Origin: Sphaerisporangium rubeum
Lineage (GTDB): Bacteria > Actinomycetota > Actinomycetes > Streptosporangiales > Streptosporangiaceae
Reading direction: 5' to 3'
NCBI RefSeq assembly: GCF_014207705.1
Contig: NZ_JACHIU010000001.1
Coordinates: 744,001-808,000 of the forward strand
Length of the DNA stretch: 64,000 bases
Below are positions 1 through 9,273 of this stretch, piece by piece. Numbering within the stretch: the first letter of the stretch is position 1; every line of letters begins with the position of its first letter. The position numbers were made by a program, and so were the translations under genes. The notes beneath the pieces are model-generated. The model saw nothing but the letters and a program-made list of their open reading frames with translations. It searched no databases and was not told the origin of the DNA.

Positions 1-379
1 GATGGGCCCGCGCGGCACGCCTGAGCGCGTGCTTGGAGATGTCCAGCGCGATGCCGGCGGCCTCCGGCCGAAGCGCCGTGGCCAGGTGGTACCCGGTGCC
101 GGCCCCGGCGTCCAGCACGACGTGCGCCGACTCGGCCAACTCGCGCAGGCGTGCCGCCACCGGAGCGAAGTGCCCGGCGCCGAGGAACGCGGCGCGGGCC
201 TCCACCATGGCCGGGGTGTCGGCCGTGCCGGCCGGCGCGGAGCCGGTGCGCAGGCTCACGTACCCCTGGCGCGCGACGTCGAAGGCGTGGCCGTTCAGGC
301 AGCGCGCCGTCCCGCCGGCGAGGGTCAGGTCCCCCCGGCACACCGGACAGGCGAGGTGCTCGATGACGTCGGCCAGCAT
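1..379 (-). CDS. rlmA: 23S rRNA (guanine-N1)-methyltransferase, RlmA family (5' part, runs off left edge)
   Basis: This would transfer a methyl group from SAM to a guanine N1 of 23S rRNA; the actinomycete relatives include RlmA(II)/TlrB-type enzymes that can affect macrolide sensitivity. The N-terminus starting at the ATG at 377-379 reads MLADVIEHLACPVC, then a second zinc-ligand pair CLNGH (CxxC...CxxxH zinc ribbon, residues about 11-35), then the SAM-binding motif VVLDAGAGTG near residue 85. Only about 126 of the usual 270-280 residues are in the window; the C-terminal half lies beyond base 1. The zinc ribbon plus class I methyltransferase layout is characteristic of RlmA. It is transcribed in the same direction as the fad genes, 84 bases downstream of fadB. 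Confidence 0.85.
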   Translation of the reverse strand, partial: MLADVIEHLACPVCRGDLTLAGGTARCLNGHAFDVARQGYVSLRTGSAPAGTADTPAMVEARAAFLGAGHFAPVAARLRELAESAHVVLDAGAGTGYHLATALRPEAAGIALDISKHALRRAARAH

Positions 380-463
380 GCCCCAATCATCCACCGGCCG
401 CGCGGTGGTCCCGGCCCGGCCCCTGCCGCGTCCGGACACGCGGGACAGGGGCCGTGCCGGTGC

Positions 464-2554
464 TCAGGCGGGGACCGAGGCCACCCCGGGGTCGAGGAAC
501 GCGCGGCCGTTGACCGCGGCGGAGACACCGGTGCGGTCCAGGTACGGCGTGATGCCGCCGGTGTGGAACGGCCAGCCGGCGCCGAGGATCAGGCACAGGT
601 CGATGTCCTGCGCCGCGGCGACCACGCCTTCGTCCAGCATCAGCCGGATCTCCTCGGCGAGGGCCCGCAGCGCGCGGTCGCGCACCTCGTCCGCGCCTGG
701 CCCCGTGCCGGACCCTGCGAAGATCGCGCGCGCCTCGGGGTCGACGCTCAGGTCCGCCGCGTACACCCCCGGCTTGCCGGCCTTCACCAGCTCGGCGAGG
801 TTGTCCGAGACCCGGAACCGGGACGGGAACGCCTCGTGCAGCGTCTCCGCGACATGCAGCGCGACGGCCGGGCCGACGAGCTGGAGCAGGGTGAACGGTG
901 TCATCGGCAGGCCGAGGCCGTCCAGCGCGTGGTCGGCCACCTCGATGGTCGTGCCTTCGTCGACCGCGCCGATCACCTCACCCATGAGGCGGACGAGCAG
1001 CCGGTTCACCACGAACGCCGGCGCGTCCTTCACCAGGACGCTCGACTTGCGCAGCGACTTGCCGACCGCGAACGCCGTGGCCAGCGTGGCGTCGTCGGTG
1101 CGGTCGCCACGCACGATCTCCAGCAGCGGCAGCACCGCCACCGGGTTGAAGAAGTGCAGGCCCACGACCCGCTCGGGGTGCCGCAGGTCGGCCGCCATCG
1201 CGGTGACAGGCAGCGAGGAGGTGTTGGTCGCGAGCACGCACTCGGGCCCGACGACGTCCTCGACCTCGGCGAACACCTGCTTCTTGACCTTGAGGTCCTC
1301 GAAGACGGCCTCGATCACCAGATCGGCCCCCGCGAAGGCGTCCTTGGTCAGCGATCCGCTGACCAGGCCCTTCAACCGGTTCGCCTTGTCGGCGTCGATC
1401 CGGCCCTTGGCGAGCAGCCGGCCGATCTCGTCGTGGACGTACGCCACGCCTTTGTCCAGCCGCGTCCGGTCCAGGTCGGTGAGCACCACCGGGACCTCCA
1501 GGCGGCGCGCGAACAGCAGCGCCAGCTGTGAGGCCATCAGGCCCGCGCCGACCACGCCGACCTTGGTGACCGGCCGCGCCAGCGCCTTGTCCGGCGCGCC
1601 GGCGGGCCGCTTGGCCCGCCGCTGCACCAGGTCGAACGAGTACAGCCCGGCGCGCAGCTCGTCACCCATCAGCAGGTCGGCGAGCACCCGCGTCTCGGCC
1701 GCGAAACCCTCGTCCCTGCTCGCGGTGCGCGCCTGCTCGATCAGCTCGAGAGCGCGGTACGGCGCCGGCGACGCGCCGCGCACCTTGAGGTCGAGCGCGC
1801 CGCGCGCGGCGTCCACGGCGGCCTGCCACGCGTCGGCGTCCGCGGTGAACGGCGGCCGCGCGACGGCGGCCTCACCGGTCAGCACCCGGGCCGTCCAGCG
1901 CAGCGACTCCTCCAGGAAGTCGGCCGCGTCGAAGATCGCGTCGGCGACGCCGAGCCGGTACGCCTCCCTGCCGTCGATCATGCGGTTCTGCGCCAGAGGG
2001 TTGTCGATGATCAGCTTGAGCGCGTTGGTGGGCCCGATCAGCCGCGGCAGCAGCTGCGTGCCACCCCAGCCCGGCACCAGGCCGAGGAAGCACTCAGGCA
2101 GCGCGACCGCGGTGACCCCCGAGGAGATCGTGCGGTAGGTGCAGTGGAGCGCGACCTCCAGGCCGCCTCCCATCGCCGCGCCGTTGACGTACGCGAACGA
2201 CGGCACCTCCATCTCGCCGAGCCGCCGGAACACCTCGTGGCCGAGCGCGCCGAGCTCCTCGGCCTGCTCGCGGGCCCGCACCAGCGCCGCACCCTTGAGG
2301 TCGGCACCCACCGCGAAGATGAACGGCTTGCCGGTGACGCCGACCGCGGCGATGTCGTCCCGCGCCTCGATCGCGTCCAGCGCCGCGCCGAGCTCGGTCA
2401 GGCCACGCGGCCCGAACGTGCTCGGCTTGGTGTGGTCGAAGCCGTTGTCCAGCGTGATCAGCGCCATCGTGCCGGCGCCGTCCGGCAGCCTCACGTCGCG
2501 CACCAGCGCGTGGGTGACGACCTCGTCGTCGAAGATCTCGGTGATGCCGCTCAC
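464..2554 (-). CDS. fadB: 3-hydroxyacyl-CoA dehydrogenase / enoyl-CoA hydratase fusion (beta-oxidation alpha subunit)
   Basis: A bifunctional fatty-acid oxidation enzyme of 696 residues: it hydrates trans-2-enoyl-CoA and then oxidises the 3-hydroxyacyl-CoA with NAD+. The crotonase half (about residues 1-220) shows the oxyanion-hole segments AVGADLKGAA and GAAMGGGLEVAL and the motif GLVPGWGGTQLLPRL. The dehydrogenase half begins near residue 330 with the Rossmann motif VGVVGAGLMASQLA and carries HFFNPV. The usual GxMGxxIA is altered to LMASQLA, a variant that appears in actinobacterial FadB proteins. The start is GTG at 2552-2554, whose GTGA overlaps the stop of the thiolase gene, so the two are translationally coupled and probably form the alpha2-beta2 complex. 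The chain is about 20-30 residues shorter than E. coli FadB. Confidence 0.93.
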   Translation of the reverse strand: MSGITEIFDDEVVTHALVRDVRLPDGAGTMALITLDNGFDHTKPSTFGPRGLTELGAALDAIEARDDIAAVGVTGKPFIFAVGADLKGAALVRAREQAEELGALGHEVFRRLGEMEVPSFAYVNGAAMGGGLEVALHCTYRTISSGVTAVALPECFLGLVPGWGGTQLLPRLIGPTNALKLIIDNPLAQNRMIDGREAYRLGVADAIFDAADFLEESLRWTARVLTGEAAVARPPFTADADAWQAAVDAARGALDLKVRGASPAPYRALELIEQARTASRDEGFAAETRVLADLLMGDELRAGLYSFDLVQRRAKRPAGAPDKALARPVTKVGVVGAGLMASQLALLFARRLEVPVVLTDLDRTRLDKGVAYVHDEIGRLLAKGRIDADKANRLKGLVSGSLTKDAFAGADLVIEAVFEDLKVKKQVFAEVEDVVGPECVLATNTSSLPVTAMAADLRHPERVVGLHFFNPVAVLPLLEIVRGDRTDDATLATAFAVGKSLRKSSVLVKDAPAFVVNRLLVRLMGEVIGAVDEGTTIEVADHALDGLGLPMTPFTLLQLVGPAVALHVAETLHEAFPSRFRVSDNLAELVKAGKPGVYAADLSVDPEARAIFAGSGTGPGADEVRDRALRALAEEIRLMLDEGVVAAAQDIDLCLILGAGWPFHTGGITPYLDRTGVSAAVNGRAFLDPGVASVPA

Positions 2555-3750
2555 TTGGCGCCCTCCCAGGCGAGGTTCTCCCAGACGACCGTCCCACCCA
2601 TTCCCATGCCGACGCACATCGTGGTCAGCCCGTACCGCACGTCGGGCCGCTCGCCGAACTGGCGCGCGAGCTGCGTCATCAGCCGCACCCCCGAGGAGGC
2701 CAGCGGGTGGCCGAACGCGATGGCCCCGCCGTACGGGTTGACCCGCGGGTCGTCGTCGGCGATCCCGAAGTGCGACAGGAAGGCGAGCACCTGCACGGCG
2801 AACGCCTCGTTGATCTCCACCAGGCCCATGTCCTCGATGGACAGCCCGGCGAGGCGCAGCGCGCGCTCGGTCGACGGGATCGGCCCGACCCCCATGACCT
2901 CGGGATCCACCCCGGCGAAGGCGTACGACACCAGCCGCATCTTCGCGGTGAGGCCGAGCTCGGCCGCCACGTCGGCCGCGGCGACCACGCACCCGGTGGC
3001 CCCGTCGTTCAGCCCCGCCGCGTTCCCCGCCGTGACCCGGCCGTGCGGCCGGAACGGCGTCTTGAGCGACGCCAGGCCCTCCATGGTGGTGCCGGGCCGC
3101 GGCGGCTCGTCCTCGGTGGCGAGGCCCCAGCCGAGCGCGCCGGTGCGGATCGCCGTCGGCACCAGGTCGGGCTGGATCTTGTTGTTGGCGTACGCCTTGG
3201 CGACCTTCTCCTGCGAGGCGACGGCGTAGGCGTCGGCGCGCTCCTTGCCGATCTCGGGGTAGCGGTCGTGCAGGTTCTCCGCCGTCATCCCCATGACCAG
3301 CGCCGACCCGTCCACCAGCTTCTCCGACAGGAAACGCGGGTTCGGGTCGATCCCCTCACCCATCGGGTGGCGTCCCATGTGCTCGACCCCACCGGCGATG
3401 GCGACGTCGTACGCGCCGAACGCGATGCCGCCTGCGACGTTGGTGACCGCCGTCATCGCACCCGCGCACATGCGGTCGATCGCGTACCCCGGCACGGACT
3501 TCGGCAGGCCGGCGAGCACGGCGACGGACCGGCCGATGGTGAGGCCCTGGTCGCCGATCTGGGTGGTGGCCGCGATCGCGACCTCGTCCACCCGCTCAGG
3601 CGGCAGGCCGGGGTTGCGGCGCATGAGTTCACGGATGACGCGCACCGCCAGGTCGTCGGCGCGCGTCTCGGCGTACAGGCCCTTCGGCCCGGACCTCCCG
3701 AACGGTGTGCGCACGCCGTCGACGAAGACGACGTCACGAGACGTTGGCAC
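2551..3750 (-). CDS. fadA: acetyl-CoA acyltransferase (thiolase)
   Basis: This 399-residue thiolase catalyses the last step of beta-oxidation, CoA-dependent cleavage of 3-ketoacyl-CoA. The nucleophilic cysteine is Cys95 in DRMCAGAMT; the histidine motif FGHPLASSG lies near residue 340 and the second cysteine motif MCVGMGMGG near residue 380. Length and motif spacing are normal for the family. It overlaps fadB by four bases (GTGA), giving a classic fadAB operon. The start ATG at 3748-3750 is followed by PTSRDVVFVDGVRTPFG, the usual thiolase N-terminus. No regulator site is obvious in the 145 bases upstream. Confidence 0.95.
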   Translation of the reverse strand: MPTSRDVVFVDGVRTPFGRSGPKGLYAETRADDLAVRVIRELMRRNPGLPPERVDEVAIAATTQIGDQGLTIGRSVAVLAGLPKSVPGYAIDRMCAGAMTAVTNVAGGIAFGAYDVAIAGGVEHMGRHPMGEGIDPNPRFLSEKLVDGSALVMGMTAENLHDRYPEIGKERADAYAVASQEKVAKAYANNKIQPDLVPTAIRTGALGWGLATEDEPPRPGTTMEGLASLKTPFRPHGRVTAGNAAGLNDGATGCVVAAADVAAELGLTAKMRLVSYAFAGVDPEVMGVGPIPSTERALRLAGLSIEDMGLVEINEAFAVQVLAFLSHFGIADDDPRVNPYGGAIAFGHPLASSGVRLMTQLARQFGERPDVRYGLTTMCVGMGMGGTVVWENLAWEGAK

Positions 3751-3895
3751 GGGCTGGCTCCTCGCTGTCGAGCCGCTTCACGGCTTGATGCTACTCGTGG
3801 GTAACATCATGCCACGCCATCGCCGCGAGACCTACCCGCCGCCCCGTCGCGCGACGCCGCGACCCGGTCCCGGCCCTCGGCCGCTCGCCGGGCCG

Positions 3896-4504
3896 TCAGG
3901 CGATGCCGCGCAGCACCGTGCCGGCCAGCCCCGCCGCGAAGTCGTCCAGTGAGCGCTCGTGCACCTCGGGCCCCATGAAATGACTGAGGAAGGCGCGCTG
4001 GTAGCAGGCGCCGAGCAGCAGCGCCGCCGCCGACTCCACGTCGGCGTCCGCGCGGAAGACCCCCCGTGACCGCATCGTGCGCAGCAGATCGGTGAGGAAC
4101 TCCAACGGCTTCTGCGGCCCCGCGCCGATCTTGCGCATCCCCTCGCGGTGCCGCTCCAGCAAGGCGGGTTCCGCGAACAGCGACGACGCGACCGGCATGG
4201 TGGCCTCGTAGAACCGCGTGGCCACCGTCGCGACCTCGACCAGGCACTCGACCGGCGTCCGTTCCCCCGAGTCCTCCGCCAGCCGGGCCAGCAACGCCGT
4301 GAACGGCGGCATGCGCTCCTGCAGCACCGTCACGAACAACTCCTCCTTGCCGGAGAAGTGCCGGTAAAGGGCCGCCTCGGAGCACCCGGCCGCCTTGGCG
4401 ATCTCCTTGGTCGTGACCCGCGCCAGCCCGAGCGTCCGCATGAGCTCGACCGCCGCGTCCAGGATGCGGGCCCGGGTGAGGGCACCGCTGCGCTCATGTG
4501 GCAT
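3896..4504 (-). CDS. TetR/AcrR family transcriptional regulator
   Basis: A 202-residue TetR-type repressor. The N-terminal helix-turn-helix spans about residues 8-55, with RARILDAAVELM, TTKEIAKAAGCSEAALYRHF and the SGKEELF signature; the C-terminal part is an all-helical ligand and dimer domain. The start chosen is the ATG at 4502-4504 (MPHERSGALTR); an upstream in-frame ATG would add 28 residues that do not look like TetR and would cover the operator region. It is divergent from the NAD(P)-binding protein gene at 4606, and the 101 bases between them contain two perfect 12-bp palindromes, so autoregulation and control of the neighbour are likely. The effector is unknown. Confidence 0.9.
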   Translation of the reverse strand: MPHERSGALTRARILDAAVELMRTLGLARVTTKEIAKAAGCSEAALYRHFSGKEELFVTVLQERMPPFTALLARLAEDSGERTPVECLVEVATVATRFYEATMPVASSLFAEPALLERHREGMRKIGAGPQKPLEFLTDLLRTMRSRGVFRADADVESAAALLLGACYQRAFLSHFMGPEVHERSLDDFAAGLAGTVLRGIA

Positions 4505-4558
4505 CGCCGGGAATCTGCCTTTCGCCGTAAGAACCTTGATACACGCCAGACGTGTCCC

Positions 4559-4585
4559 CATCCTAGGATGTAAGTGAGTACTCAC
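4559..4585. promoter_or_regulatory. two adjacent perfect palindromes, probable TetR operators
   Basis: CATCCTAGGATG (4559-4570) and GTGAGTACTCAC (4574-4585) are each perfect 12-bp palindromes, three bases apart, between the divergent tetR-like gene and the NAD(P)-binding protein gene. A weaker ACACG...CGTGT inverted repeat lies just upstream at about 4541-4555. Position and symmetry fit binding sites of the adjacent TetR protein; this is inferred and not demonstrated. Confidence 0.6.
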
Positions 4586-4605
4586 CAACCACGGGGAGAC
4601 GACGT

Positions 4606-5241
4606 ATGAAAATCACCGTCTTCGGCGGCACCGGTCGCACAGGGCAGCACATCGTCCGCCAGGCCCTGGACGCCGGCCACGAGGTCGCCGCCGTAGTCCG
4701 CGACCCCGCACGCCTCCCGATCAGCCACTCGGCCCTGGAAGTCATCACCGCCGACCTCACCTCCCCCGCACCTCTCCGTCCCGCACTCACCGGCCGCGAA
4801 GCCGTCATCTCCGCCATCGGCCCCCGCACCCGCAAGGACGTCGGCGTGGCCTCCAACGCCACCCGCGTCATCCTCCGCGCCATGGACCAGAGCGACATCC
4901 GCCGAGTGGTCCTCCTCAGCGCCGCACCCGTGGGCCCCGTCCCCGAAGGGGAGAGCCTCATCTACCGAACAGTCCTCTACCCCCTGCTCCGCCGCATCCT
5001 GCGCGACCCCTACGCCGACCTCGCCGCCATGGAAGAAGAAGCCCGCCGCAGCAACACCGAATGGACCGTCATCCGGCCCCCCCGCCTCACCGACAAACCC
5101 CTCACAGAGCGCTACCGCCGAGAAATAGGCTCCAACGTCCCACGAGGCCACTTCCTCTCCCGAGCCGACCTGGCCCACGCCATGCTCGCCGCTCTGGAAG
5201 ACCCCGCCACCGTCAAACAACCCGTAGGCGTCGCCTACTGA
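4606..5241 (+). CDS. NAD(P)H-binding protein, atypical SDR (NmrA/SDR_a5-like)
   Basis: A 211-residue Rossmann-fold protein. The N-terminus MKITVFGGTGRTGQHIV is the GxxGxxG dinucleotide-binding loop of atypical short-chain dehydrogenases, and the segment RRVVLLSAAP precedes the expected active-site region. No YxxxK catalytic pair is obvious, which fits NAD(P)H-sensing or flavin-reductase-like members of the family. ATG at 4606 follows GGGGAGACGACGT with a good ribosome binding site. It is divergent from the TetR regulator and is probably its target. The substrate cannot be told from sequence. Confidence 0.85.
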   Translation: MKITVFGGTGRTGQHIVRQALDAGHEVAAVVRDPARLPISHSALEVITADLTSPAPLRPALTGREAVISAIGPRTRKDVGVASNATRVILRAMDQSDIRRVVLLSAAPVGPVPEGESLIYRTVLYPLLRRILRDPYADLAAMEEEARRSNTEWTVIRPPRLTDKPLTERYRREIGSNVPRGHFLSRADLAHAMLAALEDPATVKQPVGVAY

Positions 5242-5339
5242 CCCACGTCACCCGAGGCGCGGGCCCACCTCCGCGGAGCCCGCGCCTGTCCGGGTCCGTC
5301 GTGATCTAGTCTGGCGGTACGCCGATCCGTGGGGGTTCC

Positions 5340-6110
5340 ATGTCGTACGTGCCCAGGCTGGTGGACGGGGTCGAGGTCACGCCGATTCTGGACGCGGTGG
5401 GGCCGTTGGGGGCGGGGTTGCGGCGGCCGTTGACGGAGCTGTTCTCCGGGGGGTCGGCGGAGGACTGGGACGTCGTGGGGGACGGGGAGTGGGTTCTGCA
5501 CTTCCGGTGTTATCTGTTGCGGGGGCCGGGCCGGGTCGTGCTGGTGGACGCGGGGATCGGGGGGAACGATTCTCCGGCGTCCACGTGGGCTCCGGTGCCG
5601 GGGAGGCTGGTACAGGAGCTGGCGGGGGTGGGGGTGGCGCCAGGGGATGTGGACACGGTCGTGCTCACGCATCTGCACAGTGATCACGCGAGTGGGGCGA
5701 TCGGGGAAGGGGTGCCGGTCTTTCCGAACGCGCGGCATGTGATCCAGCGGGCCGAGATCGAGTGGATCGAGGGGGGTGGGCCGAGTCCCACTCTGGAGCG
5801 GGTGGTGCGGCCGCTCACGATGCTGATCGACGCGGTGAACGGTGCGGCGCCGGTCATGCCGGGGGTGCGCGTGGCGCCGGCGCCGGGGCACACGCCGGGG
5901 CACCAGGTGGTCGAGGTGGGGAACGTGACGCTGACCGGGGATCTGGTGGTTCATCCCGTGCAGGTGGTCAACCCCCGGGTCGTGTACGCGCACGACGAGG
6001 ACTCCGAGCGGGCCGTGGAGAGCAGGCGGGCCGTCCTGGACGGCGTGCGGGCCAGAGGCGGCGCGATCGGCACGTCCCACTTCGCGGAACCGTTCACCGA
6101 GCTCGGGTGA
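5340..6110 (+). CDS. MBL-fold metallo-hydrolase
   Basis: A 256-residue metallo-beta-lactamase-fold hydrolase. The metal-binding motif HLHSDHASG lies at about residues 111-119, the second histidine motif PAPGHTPGH at about 180-188, and a metal-ligand Asp in LTGDLVVHP near residue 200. An N-terminal strand leads into VLVDAGIGG. Architecture and length match the lactonase / quorum-quenching-like and general MBL hydrolase subfamily; the substrate is unknown. It ends 7 bases before a strong bidirectional hairpin shared with the MMPL gene on the other strand. Confidence 0.88.
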   Translation: MSYVPRLVDGVEVTPILDAVGPLGAGLRRPLTELFSGGSAEDWDVVGDGEWVLHFRCYLLRGPGRVVLVDAGIGGNDSPASTWAPVPGRLVQELAGVGVAPGDVDTVVLTHLHSDHASGAIGEGVPVFPNARHVIQRAEIEWIEGGGPSPTLERVVRPLTMLIDAVNGAAPVMPGVRVAPAPGHTPGHQVVEVGNVTLTGDLVVHPVQVVNPRVVYAHDEDSERAVESRRAVLDGVRARGGAIGTSHFAEPFTELG

Positions 6111-6117
6111 GACATGT

Positions 6118-6158
6118 CGGACCGGTGTCACCTTCCCCATGGAGGTGACACCGGTCCG
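6118..6158. terminator. bidirectional hairpin terminator
   Basis: A perfect 16-bp stem (CGGACCGGTGTCACCT at 6118-6133 and its complement at 6143-6158) with a 9-base loop, between the convergent MBL-hydrolase and MMPL genes. No long T-run follows on either strand, as is common for actinomycete terminators. Confidence 0.8.
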
Positions 6159-6213
6159 GCCCCCGTCGCGGAGCCCCGGGAGGACGGCGTCGTCCGGCCC
6201 GGGGCCGCTCTTG

Positions 6214-8472
6214 TCAGCCGACCGGGAGGGGTTCCCGGTGGGAGGGGACGGGGTCGGGGTGGTCGTCGTCGTCCTCGTCGCCGTGCGAGAGCTGGGGGAG
6301 CCAGGTCAGCCAGCGGGGGAGGTACCAGTTCCAGTCACCGAGGAGTTTCATGGTGGCGGGGAGCAGGACGGCGCGGATGACGGTGGCGTCGATGAGGATG
6401 GCGGCGGCCAGGCCGATACCCATCTGCATGAAGGTCAGCAGGGACAAGGTGGCGAAGGTCGCGAAGACGGCGACCATGATGAGGGCCGCGCTGGTGACCA
6501 CGCCGGCGGTGCTGCGGATGCCGAACGCCACGGCGTCCTCGGTGCGCATGCCGCGGTCGTACGCCTCACGGATGCGGCTGAGGATGAAGACGTGGTAGTC
6601 CATCGACAGGCCGAACAGGATGACGAAGAGGAACAGCGGCAGCCAGTCGGTGATGGCGCCGGTCGAGGTGAAGCCGAGCAGCCCTTCGCCGTAGCCGCGC
6701 TGGAAGACCAGCACCAGCACGCCGTACGCCGCCGCGACCGACAGCAGGTTCAGCAGGATCGCCTTGACGGCCACCACCAGGGAGCGGAACGACACCAGCA
6801 GCAGCAGGAAGGCCAGCAGCAGGACGAAGCCGAACACCAGCGGCATCGACCTGGCGAGTTGCCGGTTGAAGTCCATGGATCCGGCGACCTCGCCGGTGAC
6901 GTGGACCTCGCCGGCGCCGGTCAGTGTCGCGGGGATGACCTTCTCGCGCAGTGTGCGGACGGCCTGTTCGGCGGTCGCGCCTTCACCCTTGATGCCGATG
7001 CTGATGCGGGCCACCGTCTTGTCGGGGTTGACCTCCACGTTGAACGGCTCGTTGGCCTGGCCGGTGGCCATCGCACGGTCCTTGAAGGCCGCGATGGAGC
7101 TCTTCACCTCAGGAGTCGTCACGTCCGCCGCCTTGAGCACGACGACCGCCGGAGCGTTGCCGCCGGGGAACGCCGCGTCGATCCGCTTGAACGTGTCGGC
7201 GATGGCGTAGTTCCCCTGCAGGTCGTCGATGGTCTGCGGGCCGGTGCGCAGCCCGAAGGCCGGGATGGCGAGCGCGAGCAGCAGGCCGCCGGCGATCACC
7301 ACGGACACCAGCGGGTGGCGCAGCACCGGGGTCAGCACGGCGGTCCACAGGCGGCCCTCGCCGCCGCGGCCGAGGCGGCGCTCCCAGGTGACCCGGCCCC
7401 GCGTGACCGCGCGCACGGTGCCGTGGATCAGCCTGGCGTTGATCTTGTCGCCGATCAGGGACAGCAGCGCGGGGAGCACGGTGAGCGAGCCCACCATGGC
7501 CACCAGCACCACGAGGATCGTCCCTTCGGCGAAACCCATGAAGACCCCGTTGCCGGTGAGGAACATGCCGGCCATCGCGACGATCACCGTGATCCCCGAG
7601 ATCAGCACCGCGCGTCCCGACGTGGCCGCCGCGATCTCGATGGCCCGCCGCTTGTCCCGGCCCTTGGCGCGCTCCTCGCGTTCCCTGCGGATGTAGAACA
7701 ACGAGTAGTCCACACCGACCGCGAGACCGATCAGCAGCATGAGGTTCGGCGTGGCCGCGTCCACGTGCAGCAACTGGCTGGTCAGCGCCAGCAGCCCCGT
7801 GGCGGCGACGATGGCCGTCATGGCGAGCGCCAGCGGCACCAGCGCCGCGAGCAGCGCGCCGAACGCCGCGAGCAGGATGCCGAACGTGAGAGGAAGCGAG
7901 AGCTGCTCGGCCCGCACGAAGTCCTTGTCGATGGCCTCCCCGATGAGCTTGTCCGCGCTCGCCCCACCGGCCTGTTCGATCCGCAGCTCGGGGAAGCTCT
8001 TCCCGACCCCCGCGACCGCGTCCAACACCGGTTTCACCCGGTCCCCCGCGGTCTTGGCCTCACCCTTCATGTCGAACTGCACAAGCGTGGTGTGCTTGTC
8101 CGGCGTCACCGGCGACGGCGGGTCGTCGTACGGCGTCCGCACATTGGTGACCTGCCCCGTGGCGGTCACCGCGTCCTTCACCTTCGTGACGGCCGCACGG
8201 AACCGCGCGTCGGTCACCACCGGCCCCCCACCGGCCGACTGCACCAGCACGACCTCACCCGCGACGTCAGGGAACCGCGCACCGTCGAGGATCCGCCCCG
8301 CCTCCCGCGAGTCCCCGTTCGCGCTCTCGTACCCCTTCATCTGCGCCGTGCCGACCGCACCTCCCACAACGGTCGCCACCGCCACGAACGCCACCCAGAT
8401 CAAGATCGCCGACCACCGGTGCCTGGCACTCCACCCACCGACGGTGGCGGCCAGATTTCTCCGCCGTCTCAT
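6214..8472 (-). CDS. MMPL family RND-type transporter
   Basis: A 752-residue inner-membrane exporter of the MmpL/RND superfamily, driven by the proton motive force and typically moving lipids, glycolipids or hydrophobic drugs. It has two repeats of one transmembrane helix, a periplasmic domain and a helix bundle. The repeat signatures GLAVGVDYSLF (first bundle) and FGLSMDYHVFILSR (second bundle) carry the aspartates used for proton relay. The first membrane helix follows the cationic start MRRRRNLAAT. The C-terminus after the last helix is short and acidic (GDEDDDDHPD). The gene is monocistronic, ending at the shared hairpin. Cargo unknown. Confidence 0.93.
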   Translation of the reverse strand: MRRRRNLAATVGGWSARHRWSAILIWVAFVAVATVVGGAVGTAQMKGYESANGDSREAGRILDGARFPDVAGEVVLVQSAGGGPVVTDARFRAAVTKVKDAVTATGQVTNVRTPYDDPPSPVTPDKHTTLVQFDMKGEAKTAGDRVKPVLDAVAGVGKSFPELRIEQAGGASADKLIGEAIDKDFVRAEQLSLPLTFGILLAAFGALLAALVPLALAMTAIVAATGLLALTSQLLHVDAATPNLMLLIGLAVGVDYSLFYIRREREERAKGRDKRRAIEIAAATSGRAVLISGITVIVAMAGMFLTGNGVFMGFAEGTILVVLVAMVGSLTVLPALLSLIGDKINARLIHGTVRAVTRGRVTWERRLGRGGEGRLWTAVLTPVLRHPLVSVVIAGGLLLALAIPAFGLRTGPQTIDDLQGNYAIADTFKRIDAAFPGGNAPAVVVLKAADVTTPEVKSSIAAFKDRAMATGQANEPFNVEVNPDKTVARISIGIKGEGATAEQAVRTLREKVIPATLTGAGEVHVTGEVAGSMDFNRQLARSMPLVFGFVLLLAFLLLLVSFRSLVVAVKAILLNLLSVAAAYGVLVLVFQRGYGEGLLGFTSTGAITDWLPLFLFVILFGLSMDYHVFILSRIREAYDRGMRTEDAVAFGIRSTAGVVTSAALIMVAVFATFATLSLLTFMQMGIGLAAAILIDATVIRAVLLPATMKLLGDWNWYLPRWLTWLPQLSHGDEDDDDHPDPVPSHREPLPVG

Positions 8473-8642
8473 TGTCTTCCCCCAGCTCAGTTTTTTCTTC
8501 GAAGGTAGAAGCGCCGAATGGGGGATACATCAGCCGCGAATGGCAATTCACAGGTACTGCCTCAGGGGTAGCCCCGCCACGAACCGTCCACCTGAAGACG
8601 TACGGGACCCTCCCTAGGGGGAGACGGCGATACCGTCGGACC

Positions 8643-9107
8643 ATGACCCATCTGCCGGCCGACGTCTTCTACGCGCGCCTCAACAAGAACGTCGCCGCCG
8701 CAGGCGCACTCATCACCGACCCCGAGGGCCGCGTACTCCTCGTGAAGCCCAACTACCGCGACCACTGGGGCTGGCCCGGCGGCCACGTGGACGAACACGA
8801 AACCCCCGACCAGGCCTGCGCACGCGAGGTCACCGAGGAGGTCGGCCTCACCCTCCCCGTAGGCCGCCTGCTCGTCGTCCACTGGGTCGCGCCGTACGAC
8901 GACCGCCCCATCCCGCTCATCCACTTCCTGTTCGACTGCGGCCAGATCCCGACCGGCGAACAGATCATCCTCCAGGAGGAGGAACTGGACGAGTACCGCT
9001 TCTTCCCCCCTGCCGAGGCGGCCGACCTTTTGCCGGCCCACCTCGCCAGGCGCCTCCTCGCGTCCCTGACCGCGAGGAGCCAGGGGACCACGATCTACCT
9101 CACCTGA
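8643..9107 (+). CDS. NUDIX hydrolase
   Basis: A 154-residue pyrophosphohydrolase acting on a nucleoside diphosphate linked to another group. The Nudix box begins at GGHVDEHE and continues as REVTEEVGL, matching GX5EX7REUXEEXGU in full, including the metal-binding glutamates. The start is the ATG at 8643 (MTHLPADVFYARL), the one that gives a normal-length Nudix protein; a longer frame upstream is non-coding. The 170 bases upstream, shared with the divergent MMPL gene, should hold both promoters. Substrate is not predictable from sequence. Confidence 0.9.
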   Translation: MTHLPADVFYARLNKNVAAAGALITDPEGRVLLVKPNYRDHWGWPGGHVDEHETPDQACAREVTEEVGLTLPVGRLLVVHWVAPYDDRPIPLIHFLFDCGQIPTGEQIILQEEELDEYRFFPPAEAADLLPAHLARRLLASLTARSQGTTIYLT

Positions 9108-9273
9108 GGCTCCAGCGAAGTCATTCGATTACTCGGCGTATGGCCTCGGCCGGTGGTACTGATGCACAGAGATTCAGGCAGCCTCACCGGTGACGACTGT
9201 AATGGCGGGGCGAGTGACCGGGCCGCCAGGCGGTGAGCAAAGATGACAAGGCAAGTGAGAGGAGGTGTGCGAC

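Noticed and set aside
6139-8508. Long plus-strand open frame opposite the MMPL gene
   Set aside because: The translation is His/Gln/Asp-rich without motifs; the minus strand has clear MMPL repeats.
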